Notes: generated by a model from the sequence alone, not told the origin. 64,000 nucleotides of DNA from Voacanga thouarsii (GCA_026120185.1 JANUWF010002008.1:597501-661500), one strand, 5' to 3'; numbered from the stretch's first letter, positions 22,376-35,026 are shown. Translations and numbers: made by a program.

Positions 22376-22580
22376 TAGTAAGTACCAACAGAGAAGATGT
22401 TAGTATTTACCAACAGAAAATTTGTTGGTAAGTACCACAAACATCTGTTGGTAAACCCCAATAGATTTTCTGTTGGGAAGTCCAAACAGATTTCCTGTTA
22501 ATAAATAGTTACAGATTTCTATTGGTAATTTCCATTAGTAACTAAAATTGCCAATAGATTTTCTGTTGATAACTATATAA
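22376..22580. repeat. Left subterminal repeats of the CACTA element
   Basis: Repeated words gtaagtacc, accaacaga, ttgttggtaa, ttctgttgg and attggtaa in both directions. The same words fill 30580-31200, so the two regions pair as the two ends of one element. In CACTA elements such sites bind the accessory transposase protein. Confidence 0.75.
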
Positions 22581-22824
22581 TCCATAAATTCACATATTTG
22601 ATAAAATAATCTTGCATAATATTAAAAATGCATCCATATCAAAAGTACATTAACATCCATAATTCATATATTTGAAACATTGGCTAAACCAACCACCATC
22701 CATCTCAAAAGTACATCAAACTCTGACGTGGAACGAAAATAAAAATAAAGTTAATTTCTAATGTGTTGAAAACAATATTTCACTTCAAAAGTCCAAATGT
22801 GAAATAAAATTAAGAACCAACTCA

Positions 22825-23215
22825 TGAAACATCTCTCTCTTTTGAGATCCTTGATTTCTGATGTTAGGGAATTCACCATGGATTGTATGCGTTCATTCGC
22901 TTCTTATAATTCTTGAATAGCATTATAAAGTGATTCATCAACACCATGAAATTCTAATCCATGGTCATATTCTGCAGATTGTACTGATTAACAAGATGAA
23001 GATGATGACTTGTATGCAGTAGTTTTCTGTAGATAACTCGAATTGAGGGATCCCATGCCATAGATTGTATTACTCTTTTTTGGTGGTCCTACAACTCGCA
23101 ACTAAACATCAAGCTTGTTAACTAGTTTATATTGCTCTCCTATAGGTGTTTGATTTGTAATTAACTCCTTCTCTTTTTCTAATTCTTTTTGGTACTTAGA
23201 TTGTAACAATGACAA
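22825..23215 (-). pseudogene. C-terminal part of a CACTA-encoded protein (Transposase_24-like)
   Basis: A minus-strand frame with three internal stops reads YQKELEKEKELITNQTPIGE, then VVGPPKKSNTIYGMGSL, SSYLQKTTAYKSSSSS and finally a coiled-coil stretch, ANERIQSMVNSLTSEIKDL. A variable linker, a G-PKK..YG.GS motif, a Ser-rich part and a C-terminal coiled coil is the layout I know from the plant En/Spm-associated Transposase_24 proteins. I infer it is the last exon of the element's gene. Confidence 0.55.
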
Positions 23216-24980
23216 TAACAAAATGTAAATAATCAATTCTAGCCTCATAACATTTCATTTCATTATTTGTCTGTTAAGCATTCTAACAATTTTGAAAGAT
23301 TCCTAGCAAGAATATATTGATTTGAACTTCGCTATGGACAAACAAAATTTCTTGAATGTCATGTAGTAACAAAATTGATAGAAGGTAAGTGAAAAAGCCA
23401 TCACATTTTTTGTCCTGGAACATACAATGTCAACAAAATATCACCACCAAGGTTTTTATGGCACAAGACATGCATACTATGTTCTGCAATATTTAGGGAA
23501 AAAGTAAAGACATGGCAAAACTCTACATAGGATTGCACTGCAAATGATGCAAAACATCAAGTTTTCGTATTTTTTGCTTATAATATAATAACAAAAAACT
23601 GAATTCCAATCAAAACTAAGAAAAGTTCTTGACAACAAGCATCATTACACGAAGATAGGCATTTTATACACGACATAACAAGAAATGTCATCCAAACCAT
23701 AATGAAAAGAAATTTGAGTTTGGAAGTTATTATATAACTTTCGACCACTAAGTGCGGTGAACTTCTTTGGTAGAAACAATAGATATTGTTATTTTAGGTG
23801 CAACATAACCAACTTGTAGTGATTTTCCCTTTAGATAAGTAGCAATAATCTTAACAACTTATGTTTATTTCTCAAATACAAGAGGTGTACATAGCAAGTG
23901 AAATTACCAAAGGAATTCCACCGAAGATCCTTACAAATTGGTACGAATTGCCTACTCTAGTGAAAGCAACAAAATGAGGTTGTATTGCTAATGCTTTGGA
24001 AAGACATTGCTATACGCTAAAAAGCTCTCTTGTTTCTCTTTCTCTGAATTCCTACTGAATTGACAGAGAAGCAGCTCTCCAAATTATTCCTCTTCCTTTA
24101 ACACCTTCCCTGTACTTAAAAAGCCAAAAATATTGATTAAGCACCATAGACCAGAAAGACACTAACAAATCTAGAGTGAAGCAGGAGTTGTAACTAATTC
24201 AAATCTTCACCCTCCTCCCAATCCCAAGGATTAAACTATGACATAAATTCTTTTCCGTCTTTCTCAAGTTGCTAATATAAGCCAATTAGCATCCACAATA
24301 AACATAAACACATTCTTATTTAGCAACTGCTCTTATCCAAACAAGAGTAATGGAAGGAAACAACATTCTTTTAACTAAATTTCAGCATACTCCACCTTGT
24401 TAGAAAACTAAATTTTAGGGTCACCCCTCGAACTAAAAAAATTCAAAATAAATTCTTTTAACTAAAATTAAGTAAATTTAGATAGTTGTGAAAAAAGGGG
24501 TTCCTATTTAGTTTGTGAACAGACAACATCTTTAATCCATCATTTCACACAAAAACAAAAAAGTAAGTACACAGTATCTCCTAGTGAGCAATGCCACAAC
24601 TAATAATAATATAGACCTTAGCCATAATCATAAAAAATGCATATTCTCAGAAACATTTGATCAGCTTTGAAACTCTTTTAAACTTGTAGGGTCATGTACT
24701 TAAAGTAAACAAAACCACCAAAAAATTTAAAAAATATATATAATTTGATCTTATTTTCTGCATATTCTCAACTACATTTCTCCAGCTCTGTTACCCTTTT
24801 AAAACTTCTGAGTTCATGTATTTAGAAGAATCACTCAAAACCTCATAAGCTACCTAAAAACACAAGATCACCAATCCCCTCAATCAAAATATCCAATTAG
24901 CTAGATCACAGATAAAGATCCAAAAATCCAATACATATCCAAAATTAAAGTAAACAAAACCACCAGAAAGCCAAAAAAAA
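23216..24980. other. CACTA interior, no gene recognised
   Basis: AT-rich sequence between two coding remnants on the minus strand, probably intronic or intergenic sequence of the transposon. No splice pair could be tied to the flanking exons with confidence. Confidence 0.35.
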
Positions 24981-24989
24981 AACCCATCA

Positions 24990-25310
24990 TCAAGTTATGA
25001 CACTTGCGTATATTTCCTTGGATCGCTTGTCAATAAAGACAAGATTTGGCGCCTTTGGCAGCTCCTCTTCCCCCTCTAACATTAGTTTTTTCCTTTTCAG
25101 CACTTGCTCAACCTCATATTCAGTGTTTGTTGTGTGAGTGAAGACATAAATATTTATCCGCGAATATTCTCTATGATATTTCTCCTCCTGTGAAATCATC
25201 ATAAAATGGAACAACCTCATCAATGCCACGAAGAAACTCCCTTGTTAACCTTTTTTACCAAGTAAGAACTGATTATACATCCATGCTCAATCTTCTTCAC
25301 TGTATCAACC
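24990..25310 (-). pseudogene. Possible internal exon of the CACTA gene
   Basis: The frame 24990-25229 (REYSRINIYVFTHTTNTEYE, then EGEEELPKAPNLVFIDKRSK) is in the same orientation as the C-terminal remnant. The THT block resembles the FI.THT/K..G motif that precedes the coiled coil in Transposase_24 proteins, but the match is weak. Upstream, to about 25310, another frame reads VDTVKKIEHGCIISSYL after an acceptor-like tgtag. It could also be a captured host exon. Confidence 0.35.
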
Positions 25311-28300
25311 TACATTTGGAGACAAGCGACATTAGCCATTCACTGTAAATACACACTTAAGATTTTGCATATTTCACATGCATACACATTTAAATCAATA
25401 ATTTATATTATTACTACTAAAGGAAAACCATAAATTGGATAGTCATCTACTAAATATCTAATATGGGACATCTTGTATCTAGAAAGAATAGTTGCAAATT
25501 TTCATTTACATAAGTAGATGCACTAAAAAATACGTTGACAGATATGCTTATTGCAATGAGCAATTTGATTGTTAAGAGTTGCAGCAATGCAGAGAAGGGA
25601 AAAGAGAAACAAATACGAAATATATGTGTGTGTGCGTATATATATATATAAAGTTGGTAAATATTTTACAAAAGTTAACAAGTTAATCAATAGTTAAATT
25701 TTTATTAGAAGGGTATAATTGAGATTTTCTTCAGATATGAAGGGCATAATTGAGAGTTTGCATATTGCTAATAGTACACAGGACAAAGGGATAATTAGTA
25801 TTTATTTACAAAATACAGCCAAATACAATTAGAATCGAATATTCAACTTAAATTATTTGATATAAACGACTCAATAAAATCAAAACTAAAAGGGCAATCT
25901 GTTCATTTCAAGGTAAATGAAAACATACCAAAACATACATATACAAATGAAAGTTCAATTGGTAGCTCTATATGTGATAAATACTACTGTGATAGAAACG
26001 TAAAACATCACAGATTTCTGCCCTTTATCCAACATGGAATCCATAGATACACTACAAACAAAAACATTCTGAAATCACATAAGAAAAACATTCCAAAATC
26101 ACAAGAGTCTTTTTAGCAGAATGCAGGTTAAGCTTAATTACTTCTGTAGCTTGTAATAACACCACAATGAACATTTGAAAAAGTTGTAGATATCAGAAGG
26201 AAATTATTTGCAACTTATTAAAAGGTTGTTGTTTCAATTTACAAATTGAAGTTTATGGTTCACAAAATTCTCACACTAAAGCTTGTGGATGTAGGTGTAC
26301 GAGTGTGGAGTGTGGATAATACCACCACAAAAAAAAAAGGAAAAAAATGTAGAATAGAAGGTTAAGGATGACATACATAACCCAATACAAAAAAATGTCT
26401 TTAAGATTATACATAACCCAATACATAAATACCAAATTGCAATATGCTAAATAAAAATAGTAAAAAAAAAAAAAAAAGGTACCCTTTCAGATTCAAGAAA
26501 AACTAAGTACCTTCTTTTGACTGAAAATTAAGGATGCCACCAAAATTTCCTGTGTTGAACAACACAAAGATAAATTTTCAACTCAAAAGCTGCCCCTGAT
26601 ACAAAAGCAAAAATCAACTTTATGAGCTAAATTTCAATTAAATATAGTCAAAGCCACTAGAGTCCCATGTACTATTTAATTATAATGTGGCATAATTTAT
26701 TTATATATTTCCTTATGATTATTAATGGTTGTTAATTTTATATATTTTCAAGGAATTTCCCATATTATTTAATTACACTATGTTCCCTGCCTGAATTCTT
26801 GGAATTACAGTTTACAAGAGTGAAATACAGATCAATGTAATTGAAATTATCTTGATACATCCGTATATTCCTAGAAGAAAGTAAAGCTAATAAATATGTT
26901 CTCAGAACTTGGACATGAGAATTCCAAGGCAAGAACAGAATCTAATTTTCAGCTAATTAGTTCTTATTCCATTAGCATATCAAGCAAAAAGGTTTCCAAT
27001 AGGTATTCTATCATATAATCACCAACTTACCAATTTTCTCTTCTGATTCCCTTTTCAGCCTTCAAAGTTCCATCCTATTTATGTGAGGAAATTACAAGGA
27101 AATCTTTGGACATAATGAAACTACTAATCATTTCAAACTAATTTGCTCAATCATAAACAGAAAAGAGGTCCTGGTCAGGCAAGATGGAACATATTTGGAA
27201 GTAGTTTACTTTCTTTATGGTCTTCATATGTCAATTTAGGCTCTTCAAAGAACATTAGGATATCCTCAAGTACCAAAAACAATAAAAAACACAAGATATA
27301 TTTTACTTTGTCAAAGTACATATAATACAAGCTAAAATTGATGAGTGCACATAATTGTGTTTAACATTTACCAAAACATGAAAACTTTAGGATTATTTTT
27401 GAACCATATTCACTCGAGGAGACAAGATTTTCAAGACTTCGAAGACTATGAACACCCATAAGGAAATATATATAATTAATCCTTTTCTACTATGCATCAA
27501 AACAAAGATTAAACAAGAACTTCCCCATATGTATCAAAACCAACATTAGCAAATTTCTTTCCAGAGGCTCAAAGCAAAATAAAGAAAGATGTCATCCAAA
27601 AACATTCAAGATAAATACCAAAAACATCTACCCCAAAAAAACAAAGGCTATCTTAATTTAAGCATACTTAAATTAACCCCCCACAACACATGTTTAGTTC
27701 CTTAAGAATCAACAATCTAATCTTCAAATTAATGCCTTATTATGCTTTCAAAATACAAGCACTGAAGACTTGTGTACACTTTCAAAATCTAATCTATAAC
27801 ATTCCAAACCAAAGACCATGTGATTGAGCAAATATGCCTCGGGGGAATCAATAACCTAAATAGAGAAACTACAGCAACATAAAGCCCACGTAGATGATAA
27901 AAAAAGGCATGCCTAGGTGGAAAAAGACAAAATTGCCTTCTAGTATTACTACTTGAGCCATCTTATACAAATTCATGTTTTGTAAACCTTCTGAAGAACA
28001 AAGATGTAAAAATAGGAGTTACATTGAACAAAGGGATCATATTCCCAAGTTCCTAAAGGAAACGATAACATGGCAAACTGTTTTCTCCCTTAATGCTGGA
28101 AAGTATAATAAACAGTTGCCAGTTGATGACAAACATTTTCAATTCATAATCACCGGGGGAAAAAAGACATAAGAACATCCAGATCAAAAGGCACTCTAGT
28201 AGGAAAATAACAACAGTTGAAAACTTAGAACAACAAAAGTCAAAAGATGGGCAACCACAACATAGATCAAATAATCTTGCATATAGATTCACAAATCACA

Positions 28301-28580
28301 TGCAAGAGAAAAGTTATGGAGGAAGGCGAGCAGAGAAAATGTTTTAATCATTTCATACTCTGGTCAAAGAGTTCACAGAAATGTGACTAGAAGCAGACAT
28401 TCCAACCACATTGAGCATAATTTTCACTAAATGCAAGATTGAATGAAACCAAGCAAAAATCATGCTTTTTTCCCCTAACTGAACACCGACCCAACCCACT
28501 GCTCCCCGATTAAAATCCTAATGCGAAACGATTTAGTTGCCCAAAACGTCACTAATATGTAAATCACAATCAATTTTTAT
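25311..28580. other. CACTA interior, AT-rich, no gene recognised
   Basis: Contains a short (tg)n/(ta)n tract near 25624-25650 and poly-A runs. Small open frames on both strands are random in composition and none resembles a known protein. Confidence 0.35.
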
Positions 28581-28599
28581 AACCTCAAATTAAACCAAG

Positions 28600-28770
28600 A
28601 ATGAACCTTGAATGCCATTCGAGCAGATTCGTATTCGGAGGCAAAATATAGATAGCGCTATTGACGAAGGAGTTGCAGAAGGAGCTTCGGGAGAGCTGCA
28701 AAAGGGGCGTTCGGGAGTGTTGCAGAAAAGGGGTTTCCGGAGAAGATTTGGGAAACGAAAGGGAAATAAA
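28600..28770 (-). promoter_or_regulatory. Probable 5' leader of the CACTA gene
   Basis: On the minus strand this segment is pyrimidine-rich and less AT-rich than its surroundings, with ccgaacgcc and ccgaagctcc type words. Its place near the right end, upstream of minus-strand coding remnants, fits the promoter and 5' leader of the transposon gene. An 84-codon plus-strand frame overlaps it; I do not accept it as a gene. This is inference from position and composition. Confidence 0.35.
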
Positions 28771-28888
28771 GAAAATTTGGTGAAATCCTTTTTAAACAAA
28801 TTTAGTTTTGAGGATCCCGTAAATAGAATTGGTATTTTGTTTAACCTTGTAATTATTTATTACTAAGTTTATTACTTTTATAATTTAT

Positions 28889-28889
28889 G

Positions 28890-28930
<41 letters not shown>
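28889..28930. repeat. (AT)n microsatellite
   Basis: About 20 AT dinucleotides with one interruption (tacat) near the start. Confidence 0.9.
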
Positions 28931-28931
<1 letters not shown>

Positions 28932-29244
28932 CCACATAAATATATCTTTTTAAAATGATAAAATTGTAACCAATTGGACATGCTGCTATTAGAATAACAT
29001 ATATTTTCATTATTTAATTTGATAAGTTATAATCCCAATATAATTATTAGGCTCAATTTGGGAATGCTTTCAATTCAAATAAATTTAATTTTAATTTATT
29101 CAATTTTGAAGCCATTCCCAAATATATCCAGAATATTTTAATATAAATATAAAGTACTACGTTATTGTTTAATTAAAATAATTGAATTTCACTTTCAGAC
29201 AAATATTAATAAATCTTGATAATATTTTTAGCAATTTTAAATAG

Positions 29245-30555
29245 GAGATACGTTATTGAATTTCACGTTATGTGGTAAAATATATTCGATTATTTTCAAA
29301 TTTAGTCTTGATATTATTTTTAGCAATTTTACCAATCTAACGATTGTATTATTAATTTGATATGCTTATCATCATTATAAGTGTGTTAGATTTTGGGCTC
29401 CTATATAGGGATTACTAGATTATGTGATAATATATATCTGATTATATTCAAATTTGGTGATAATATTTTTTTTAATAATTTTAACAAATCTAACGATTGG
29501 AACGTTAATTTGATATGCTTATCTTTATAACGACTTTAGCTTTTGGACTCTTATGTAGAAATTATTCTAGATTATATGAAAAAATGCATCCAATTATCTT
29601 CAAATTTGGTCATAATACATTTTTTAAATAATTTTAACAAATTTAACGGTTAGATCGTTGATTTGATATTCCTATCTTTATAAATGTGTTAGGTTTTGGG
29701 TTCTTATATAGAGATTATACTGAATTATGTGACAATATACTTTCGATTACATTTAAATTTGGTGATAATGCATTTTTTTATAGTAATTTTAACAAATCTG
29801 ACGGCTGGATTATTAATTTGATGTACTTATCTTTATAAAGGTGTTAGGTTTTGGGCTCTTATAGAGAGCTTATTATAGATTGTATAGAAAAATACATCCA
29901 ATTACCTTTAAATTTAGTCGTTATACTTTTTAAATTAATTTTAATAAATCTAACAGTTAGATCGTTAATTTGATATTCTTATCTTTATAAATGCATTAGG
30001 TTTGGGGCTCTTATATAGAGATTATGCTAGATTATGTGGCAACATACATCCGATTACATTCAAATTTGGTGATAATACTTTATTAGTAATTTTAATAAAT
30101 CTAACGGTTGGATCATCAATTTGATATGCTTATCTTTATAAAGGCGTTAGGTTTTGGACTCTTATGTAGAGATTATTCTAGATTATATGGCAATATTCAT
30201 CTGATTACCTTTAAATTTGGTCATTATACTTTTTAACGAATCTAAATATTAGATCATTAATTTGATATTTTTATCATTATAAATGCGTTAGGTTTTGGGC
30301 TCTTATATAAATATTATACTAGATTATATGGCAACATACATCCGATTACATTCAAATTTGGTGATAATACTTTTTTTTAGTAATTTTAACAAATCTTACA
30401 GTTAGATCGTTAATTTGACATGCTTATCTTTATATAGGCATTAGGTTTTGGGCTCTTATATAGAAATTATTCTAAATTATATTGCAAAATATATCTGATT
30501 ACTTTTAAATTTGGTTATAATATTTTTTAAAAAATAATTTTAACAAATCTAACTG
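29245..30555. repeat. Tandem array of about 150-bp units alternating as A/B dimers
   Basis: The anchor ttttgggctctt or a variant occurs at 29391, 29541, 29694, 29849, 30001, 30152, 30293 and 30446, spacing 141-155 bp, preceded by one degenerate unit. Units alternate strictly. Type A has gattacattcaaatttggtg (29391, 29694, 30001, 30293). Type B has a..attacctttaaatttggtc or similar (29541, 29849, 30152, 30446). The higher-order period is about 300 bp. The array lies next to the right subterminal region of the CACTA. It has no coding capacity. Confidence 0.85.
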
Positions 30556-30579
30556 TTAGTATTTCATTGGAAAATTGAT

Positions 30580-31209
30580 AGGAAAAATATTCCCTTCCCC
30601 TATTATTAACGGATTACCACCAGCTATAGTTAGCAACTACTTGTATTTTATTAGTAATCTGTTGGTAAATATTTTTCCACCTATTTACCAACATATTACC
30701 AACAGAGTATGAACACAAATATCCACCATCAAATGAGCACAATTGGTAATTTTGTTGGTAACTTATTGCACGTTGATTTACTATATTGCTAACGGATATT
30801 TTGATTGGTAATTTTGTTGGCAAAAATTGACCATTATATTACCAACTATATTACCAACAAAAATATCTATCAACTACACATGTCAGTTGGTATTACGGTG
30901 GTAAATTAGTGGAAAAAACTTTCCCCCCTTATTACCAACAGATTACCATCGGAAATAGTTACTAACTATTCACATTTTGTTAGTGATCGATTGGTAAATA
31001 TTTTCTCACATGTTTACCAACATATTACCAACAGATTCCCAACAGAAAAATTACTAATAGAATACATACATTTGGTAATTAGTTGATAACTAACTGAAAT
31101 ACAACACATTTCATATTTGTTGGGAATCTGTTGGTAATTTATTAGTAATTACCAACTGAACTTGGGTTGTTAGGAATAGTCTGTTAGTAATCAGTCTTTT
31201 TCTAGTAGT
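30580..31209. repeat. Right subterminal region and terminus of the CACTA element
   Basis: Contains many copies of accaacagatt, attaccaac, ttggtaat and ctgttggtaa in both orientations, ending at tctagtagtg. It matches the word set at 22376-22580. Confidence 0.75.
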
Positions 31210-32349
31210 GGTTGCTAAAGATTGAGAACACATGGTATGCAAGCTTAAGAAGTCTGTTTATGAACTTAAGCAAGTATCAAGAGCATGAAACATTTGCTTT
31301 AATGAGATTGTGAAGTCTTATGGTTTCATTCAAAATGAGAATGAGCCATGCATATACAAGAAACTAGAAGGCATGAATGTTGTCTTTCTTGTATTATATG
31401 TAGATGACATTCTACTTATTGGCAATGATGTAAGGACATTATCATCTACAAAAGTTGAGCTTTCTAGTCAATTCAGTATGAAGGACTTAGGAGAAGCCAA
31501 CTACATTCTCTAAATAAAGCTTCTTAGAAATAGGAGAGAATGTTAGGATTATCCCAAACCACATATATTGACAACATATTAGCCATGTTCAGTATAAACT
31601 CATGTAAAAGAACTCTTGTAGACATGGGTTGTCTCTTTCTTCAAAAGAGTATCATAAGACACAAGAAGAAAAAGATAGGATGATAGTAGGATTCCTTATG
31701 TTTCAGTTGTGAGAAGTCTCATGTATACCATACTGTGTACTAGGCTAGATATCTATTTTGTTATGGACTTAGTTAGCAAATACCAATTAAACCTAGGAGA
31801 GGTCCATTGGCAAGCTATAAAACGTGCACTTAAGTACCTTAAGGAAACAAGGGATTATATGTTGCTTTATAGAGTCGATGACTTGGTTCCAACAGGATAC
31901 GCGACTCAAATTTCCAAGTAGATAAGGATGAAAAAAAATTCACAACTGGATATGGCTTTACCTTGTCTGGAGGAGTTCATAGAGAAGTATCAAGCAATCT
32001 TATATTGCTGATTCAATCATGAAAGTTAAATATGTGATAGCTTTGGAGGCATCCAAGGAAGTAGTATGGCTCCGAAAATTCCTTTCGAAACTTGGAGTTA
32101 TGCCATAGATAGACAAGCTAATTGTATTGTATTGAGACAACTTAAGAGCTATCTCACAGTCTAAAAACTAAGAAGCCACAAGAAAAGAAAGCACATCGAG
32201 AAGAAGTACTACTTGATCTAGAAATTTATTCATTGACGAGATCGTAGCGAAAAAAATTACCTCAGAGAATAATCTAGTAGATCCATTCACCAAGTCTTTG
32301 GTAGAAAGAGTTTTTAGAGGTAGACACCTATGGGCTTCTATAGTGTTAA
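31210..32349 (+). pseudogene. Copia D RT (3' part) and RNase H, plus strand
   Basis: Begins abruptly at the CACTA terminus inside the RT, at the position where relatives read KGF then VTKGQEHMVC (here VAKD, a stop, EHMVC). The frame 31310-31513 holds NVVFLVLYVDDILLIGNDVR with an intact YVDD, then SSQFSMKDLGEANYIL. The frame 31709-31921 holds RLDIYFVMDLVSKYQLNLGE. RNase H follows with stops (SENNLVDPFTKSLVERVFRG near 32260-32310). Same family as copia A and B but in the opposite orientation. Everything 5' of this point is absent. Confidence 0.85.
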
Positions 32350-32365
32350 AGTGCAAGTGGGAGAT
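32350..32365 (+). other. Polypurine tract of copia D
   Basis: gtgcaagtgggagat directly before the LTR start, the same arrangement as in copia A (4405-4420). Confidence 0.7.
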
Positions 32366-32727
32366 TATTAGAATGTATGCCCTCTAGACTATACATCTGA
32401 TATAAAATTCGATGTAATAAATAAAAGTTTTATTTTCAAAGTGTTTGCTTTCTTTACTTTAATTTGACATGCACGATATTTGTTGAAAAAGACCCATTGT
32501 ATCTAGGTAAGTGATCCATGTGAATGGAGGTCTTTTATACTAAGGTATGTATTATTTGTTACTTAACACATAAATAGTAGTTATTAACTTATTGATGAGA
32601 ATTGGAATCTTATCAGGACAAATGTTATTATACTATGAATTTCAAATAGGAAAGGACTTACTTTTATCAGTGAGTATGTAACGTCTCGTGCCCACATGCT
32701 TGAGAGCGCGCTTATAGGCCTGACAGC

Positions 32728-34654
32728 TGAAGCTTGAAAATATAAACAAACGAAACATGCATATTAGAAGCAAACAGAAGCAAAAAAAAAAAAAAAAAAA
32801 GAAAAGAAAAAAAAGAAAAACATCGCACAGACAACACAACGGAAGGTTTTATATTTATACCTCTGCGCATAGAAATTTTCTTTGGTGTTGAAGGAGGTGA
32901 CTGAACACAGGGATAGATTCATGACTCGTTAATGTTTTTGGATTGAAACTGGCTATCCGTCAACTCCTCCTTGGCATGAACGCCGAACCTTTTGAAACTC
33001 AGAATATTCCACTGCCCAAAGCTTGTTGGTGAAACAATATAGGGGAGGAAAATCGGTCTCAGTTCTCTTGACTCTTTGCTATCAATTAGCAAAATCAAGA
33101 AATATAAGAAGAAAAGAACCACAGAAAAAGAAAGACTTCTAGGAGTATATTTTTTTCGTTCACAGATGTGTATAAAAAATGATAAATACGGCTTCACATT
33201 TGATAACAAAAACACTGGGGGTTTTTGTTTTTCAGAACATTCGAAAGTTATCAACAGAAGATGTTTAGCTTAGCCTAAACTCTTCTGTCCCGTTAATGGG
33301 GAAAAAAAAAAACTCTTTGGTCTAGGCTATTGGGCCATGAATATTTTTATTATTTTTTCTAGACCCAATGAGCCTAATATTTATTATTTTGGACTTATAA
33401 AAACAACCAAATAAATAATTAATAAGCCTAAATAGATCAAAATAATTATTCAAGCCTTTTATCTAATTTAGGCCCAGACTAATTTTTCAATTATTCAATT
33501 TGGGCTTAAATCCTGAATAATTAATTAACCAATTAAACTATATAATAAATTTAATTTAATTTCTCTTGTCCTTTTATCTTATTTCAGTCCAATAATAAAT
33601 TAGACTTTCTGAATAAAATAATTTTTTTTTAACTAAGACAATTTCTTCAACCTAAAATTAATTAGGACTTACGGGTTATTCCGATGACCAAAAAGACACA
33701 TCGCCTTAACTACTAAAATGACCAAAATACCCCTTCTATATGAATAGTTGCATTTTACATTTTAAATATTTTTGAATATCACTATAAAAAAATATTGACC
33801 TGAAGGATAATACTGTGTTAGCAATGTCTCCGACCTACAGGTGTAATAATTAAAATACCCCTCTACACATCGCCGTATATTTAGTAAAGAAAAAGTGTAC
33901 TAACACCTCTCTAAAAGACATCTACCATTCTTAGGCTTCTAATCCTATGATCCACGACTTCTTAGAATATTTTCACTTTCCAATGGAGCTATCCTAAAGC
34001 AAATATCCAAGTCATGTTCCCTAAGGCCATGGAGATTTAGTTCATTCAGATAACCACAAGGGGCGATATAGCATAGAAGCTATCTTGTACAAGTCTGTCT
34101 AAACTAACTAGTTATATATACCTAACACACAAGTATATTGGTCATACAATAGAATCTCAACTATAGTACATCAAAGCACATGCTTCCAGCTCCGTCAGGC
34201 CACCAACTTATACTGAAGTTGCGGAGTATAAGTCTACATTGTAGCAGTAGTAGTCTAGATTTCTACCATATAGTACTTTTAAAAACCACTACTATAGATC
34301 CAGTTCTACGTATTCGAAATACGCTTGTGTTATGAAATGACAAGACTACTCATTGGCTAAAGATAAATCATTCCACATTTAGAATTCATAATATAAAAAC
34401 CTTATTATGAGATTTCCATTCTCATCATTCAGTTAAGATCGATAGTTTATGTGTTAAGTAACCCATGGTCTATATCTTACAGTGAAAGACCTCCATTCAC
34501 ATGAATTATTTACTTAAACACAATGGGTCTTTTTTAGTGAAATTGTGCATAAAAATAAAGAAGAATTCACAAACAATTTCTGAGAATAAAATTTTTATTA
34601 ATACAAATCAAAATTACATAAAAAACCTAGTCTAAGAGGGCATATATCTCAACA
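32728..34654 (-). repeat. 3' LTR of copia B
   Basis: 1927 bp, from tgaagcttgaaaatataaac to catatatctcaaca on the plus strand. It aligns with 40401-42334 throughout. A poly-A-rich run at 32785-32820 is specific to this copy. Next to it (34655-34668) is the polypurine tract atgggagat in the element's sense. Confidence 0.9.
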
Positions 34655-34676
34655 ATCTCCCATTTGTATTATAAGA

Positions 34677-35026
34677 CTAAGTTAGTCCATAGGTGCCCAC
34701 CTCTATGGCGTCTAAGTGTCTTTTAAAGACTCTTTTAGCCAAAGGCTTGGTGAAGGGATCTGCTAGATTGATCTCCGAGATAATTTGTTCCACCACGACT
34801 TCCCATCTCTGGATAAAATTCCAGATCAGGTGGTACTTCATCTCAATGTGCTTCCTATTTTTGTGATTCCTGGGTTCTTTGGATTGTGAGACTGCGCCAG
34901 TGTTGTCGCAATACATCACAATCGGCTTGTCCATCTATGGCACGATTCCAAGTTCTAAAAAGAACTTTCGGAGCTAAATTGCTTTATTGGATGCCTCCGA
35001 AACTGCCATATACTCAGTTTCCATGG
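34677..35026 (-). pseudogene. Copia B RNase H
   Basis: The frame 34677-34934 reads MDKPIVMYCDNTGAVSQSKE, then HIEMKYHLIWNFIQRWEVVV and NLADPFTKPLAKRVFKRHLD, the complete C-terminal RNase H block with YCDN intact. This copy is better preserved than copia A at the same place. The upstream part is in other frames. Confidence 0.86.

Larger units (their letters stand above)
22360..31209 (-). mobile_element. CACTA (En/Spm) transposon, about 8.85 kb
   Basis: The right end reads tttttctagtagtg, the complement of a CACTACTAGAAAAA terminal repeat. Both ends have dense subterminal words based on ttggtaa, accaacag and ctgttggt (22376-22580 and 30580-31200), in both orientations. The left terminus is degraded; gtagtataaaaacgc at about 22352-22366 is a possible remnant that overlaps the gypsy sequence. 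Inside are minus-strand remnants of a plant CACTA protein, a purine/pyrimidine-rich segment near 28.6 kb that may be its 5' end, an (AT)n tract and a tandem array. No intact transposase is present. Confidence 0.75.

Noticed and set aside
28612..28866. 84-codon plus-strand frame
   Set aside because: It lies opposite the presumed 5' leader of the CACTA gene, has no similarity, and ends in AT-rich sequence.
29245..30555. CRISPR-like array
   Set aside because: Units are contiguous and diverged over their whole length with no unique spacers, in a plant genome; it is a satellite-type tandem repeat.
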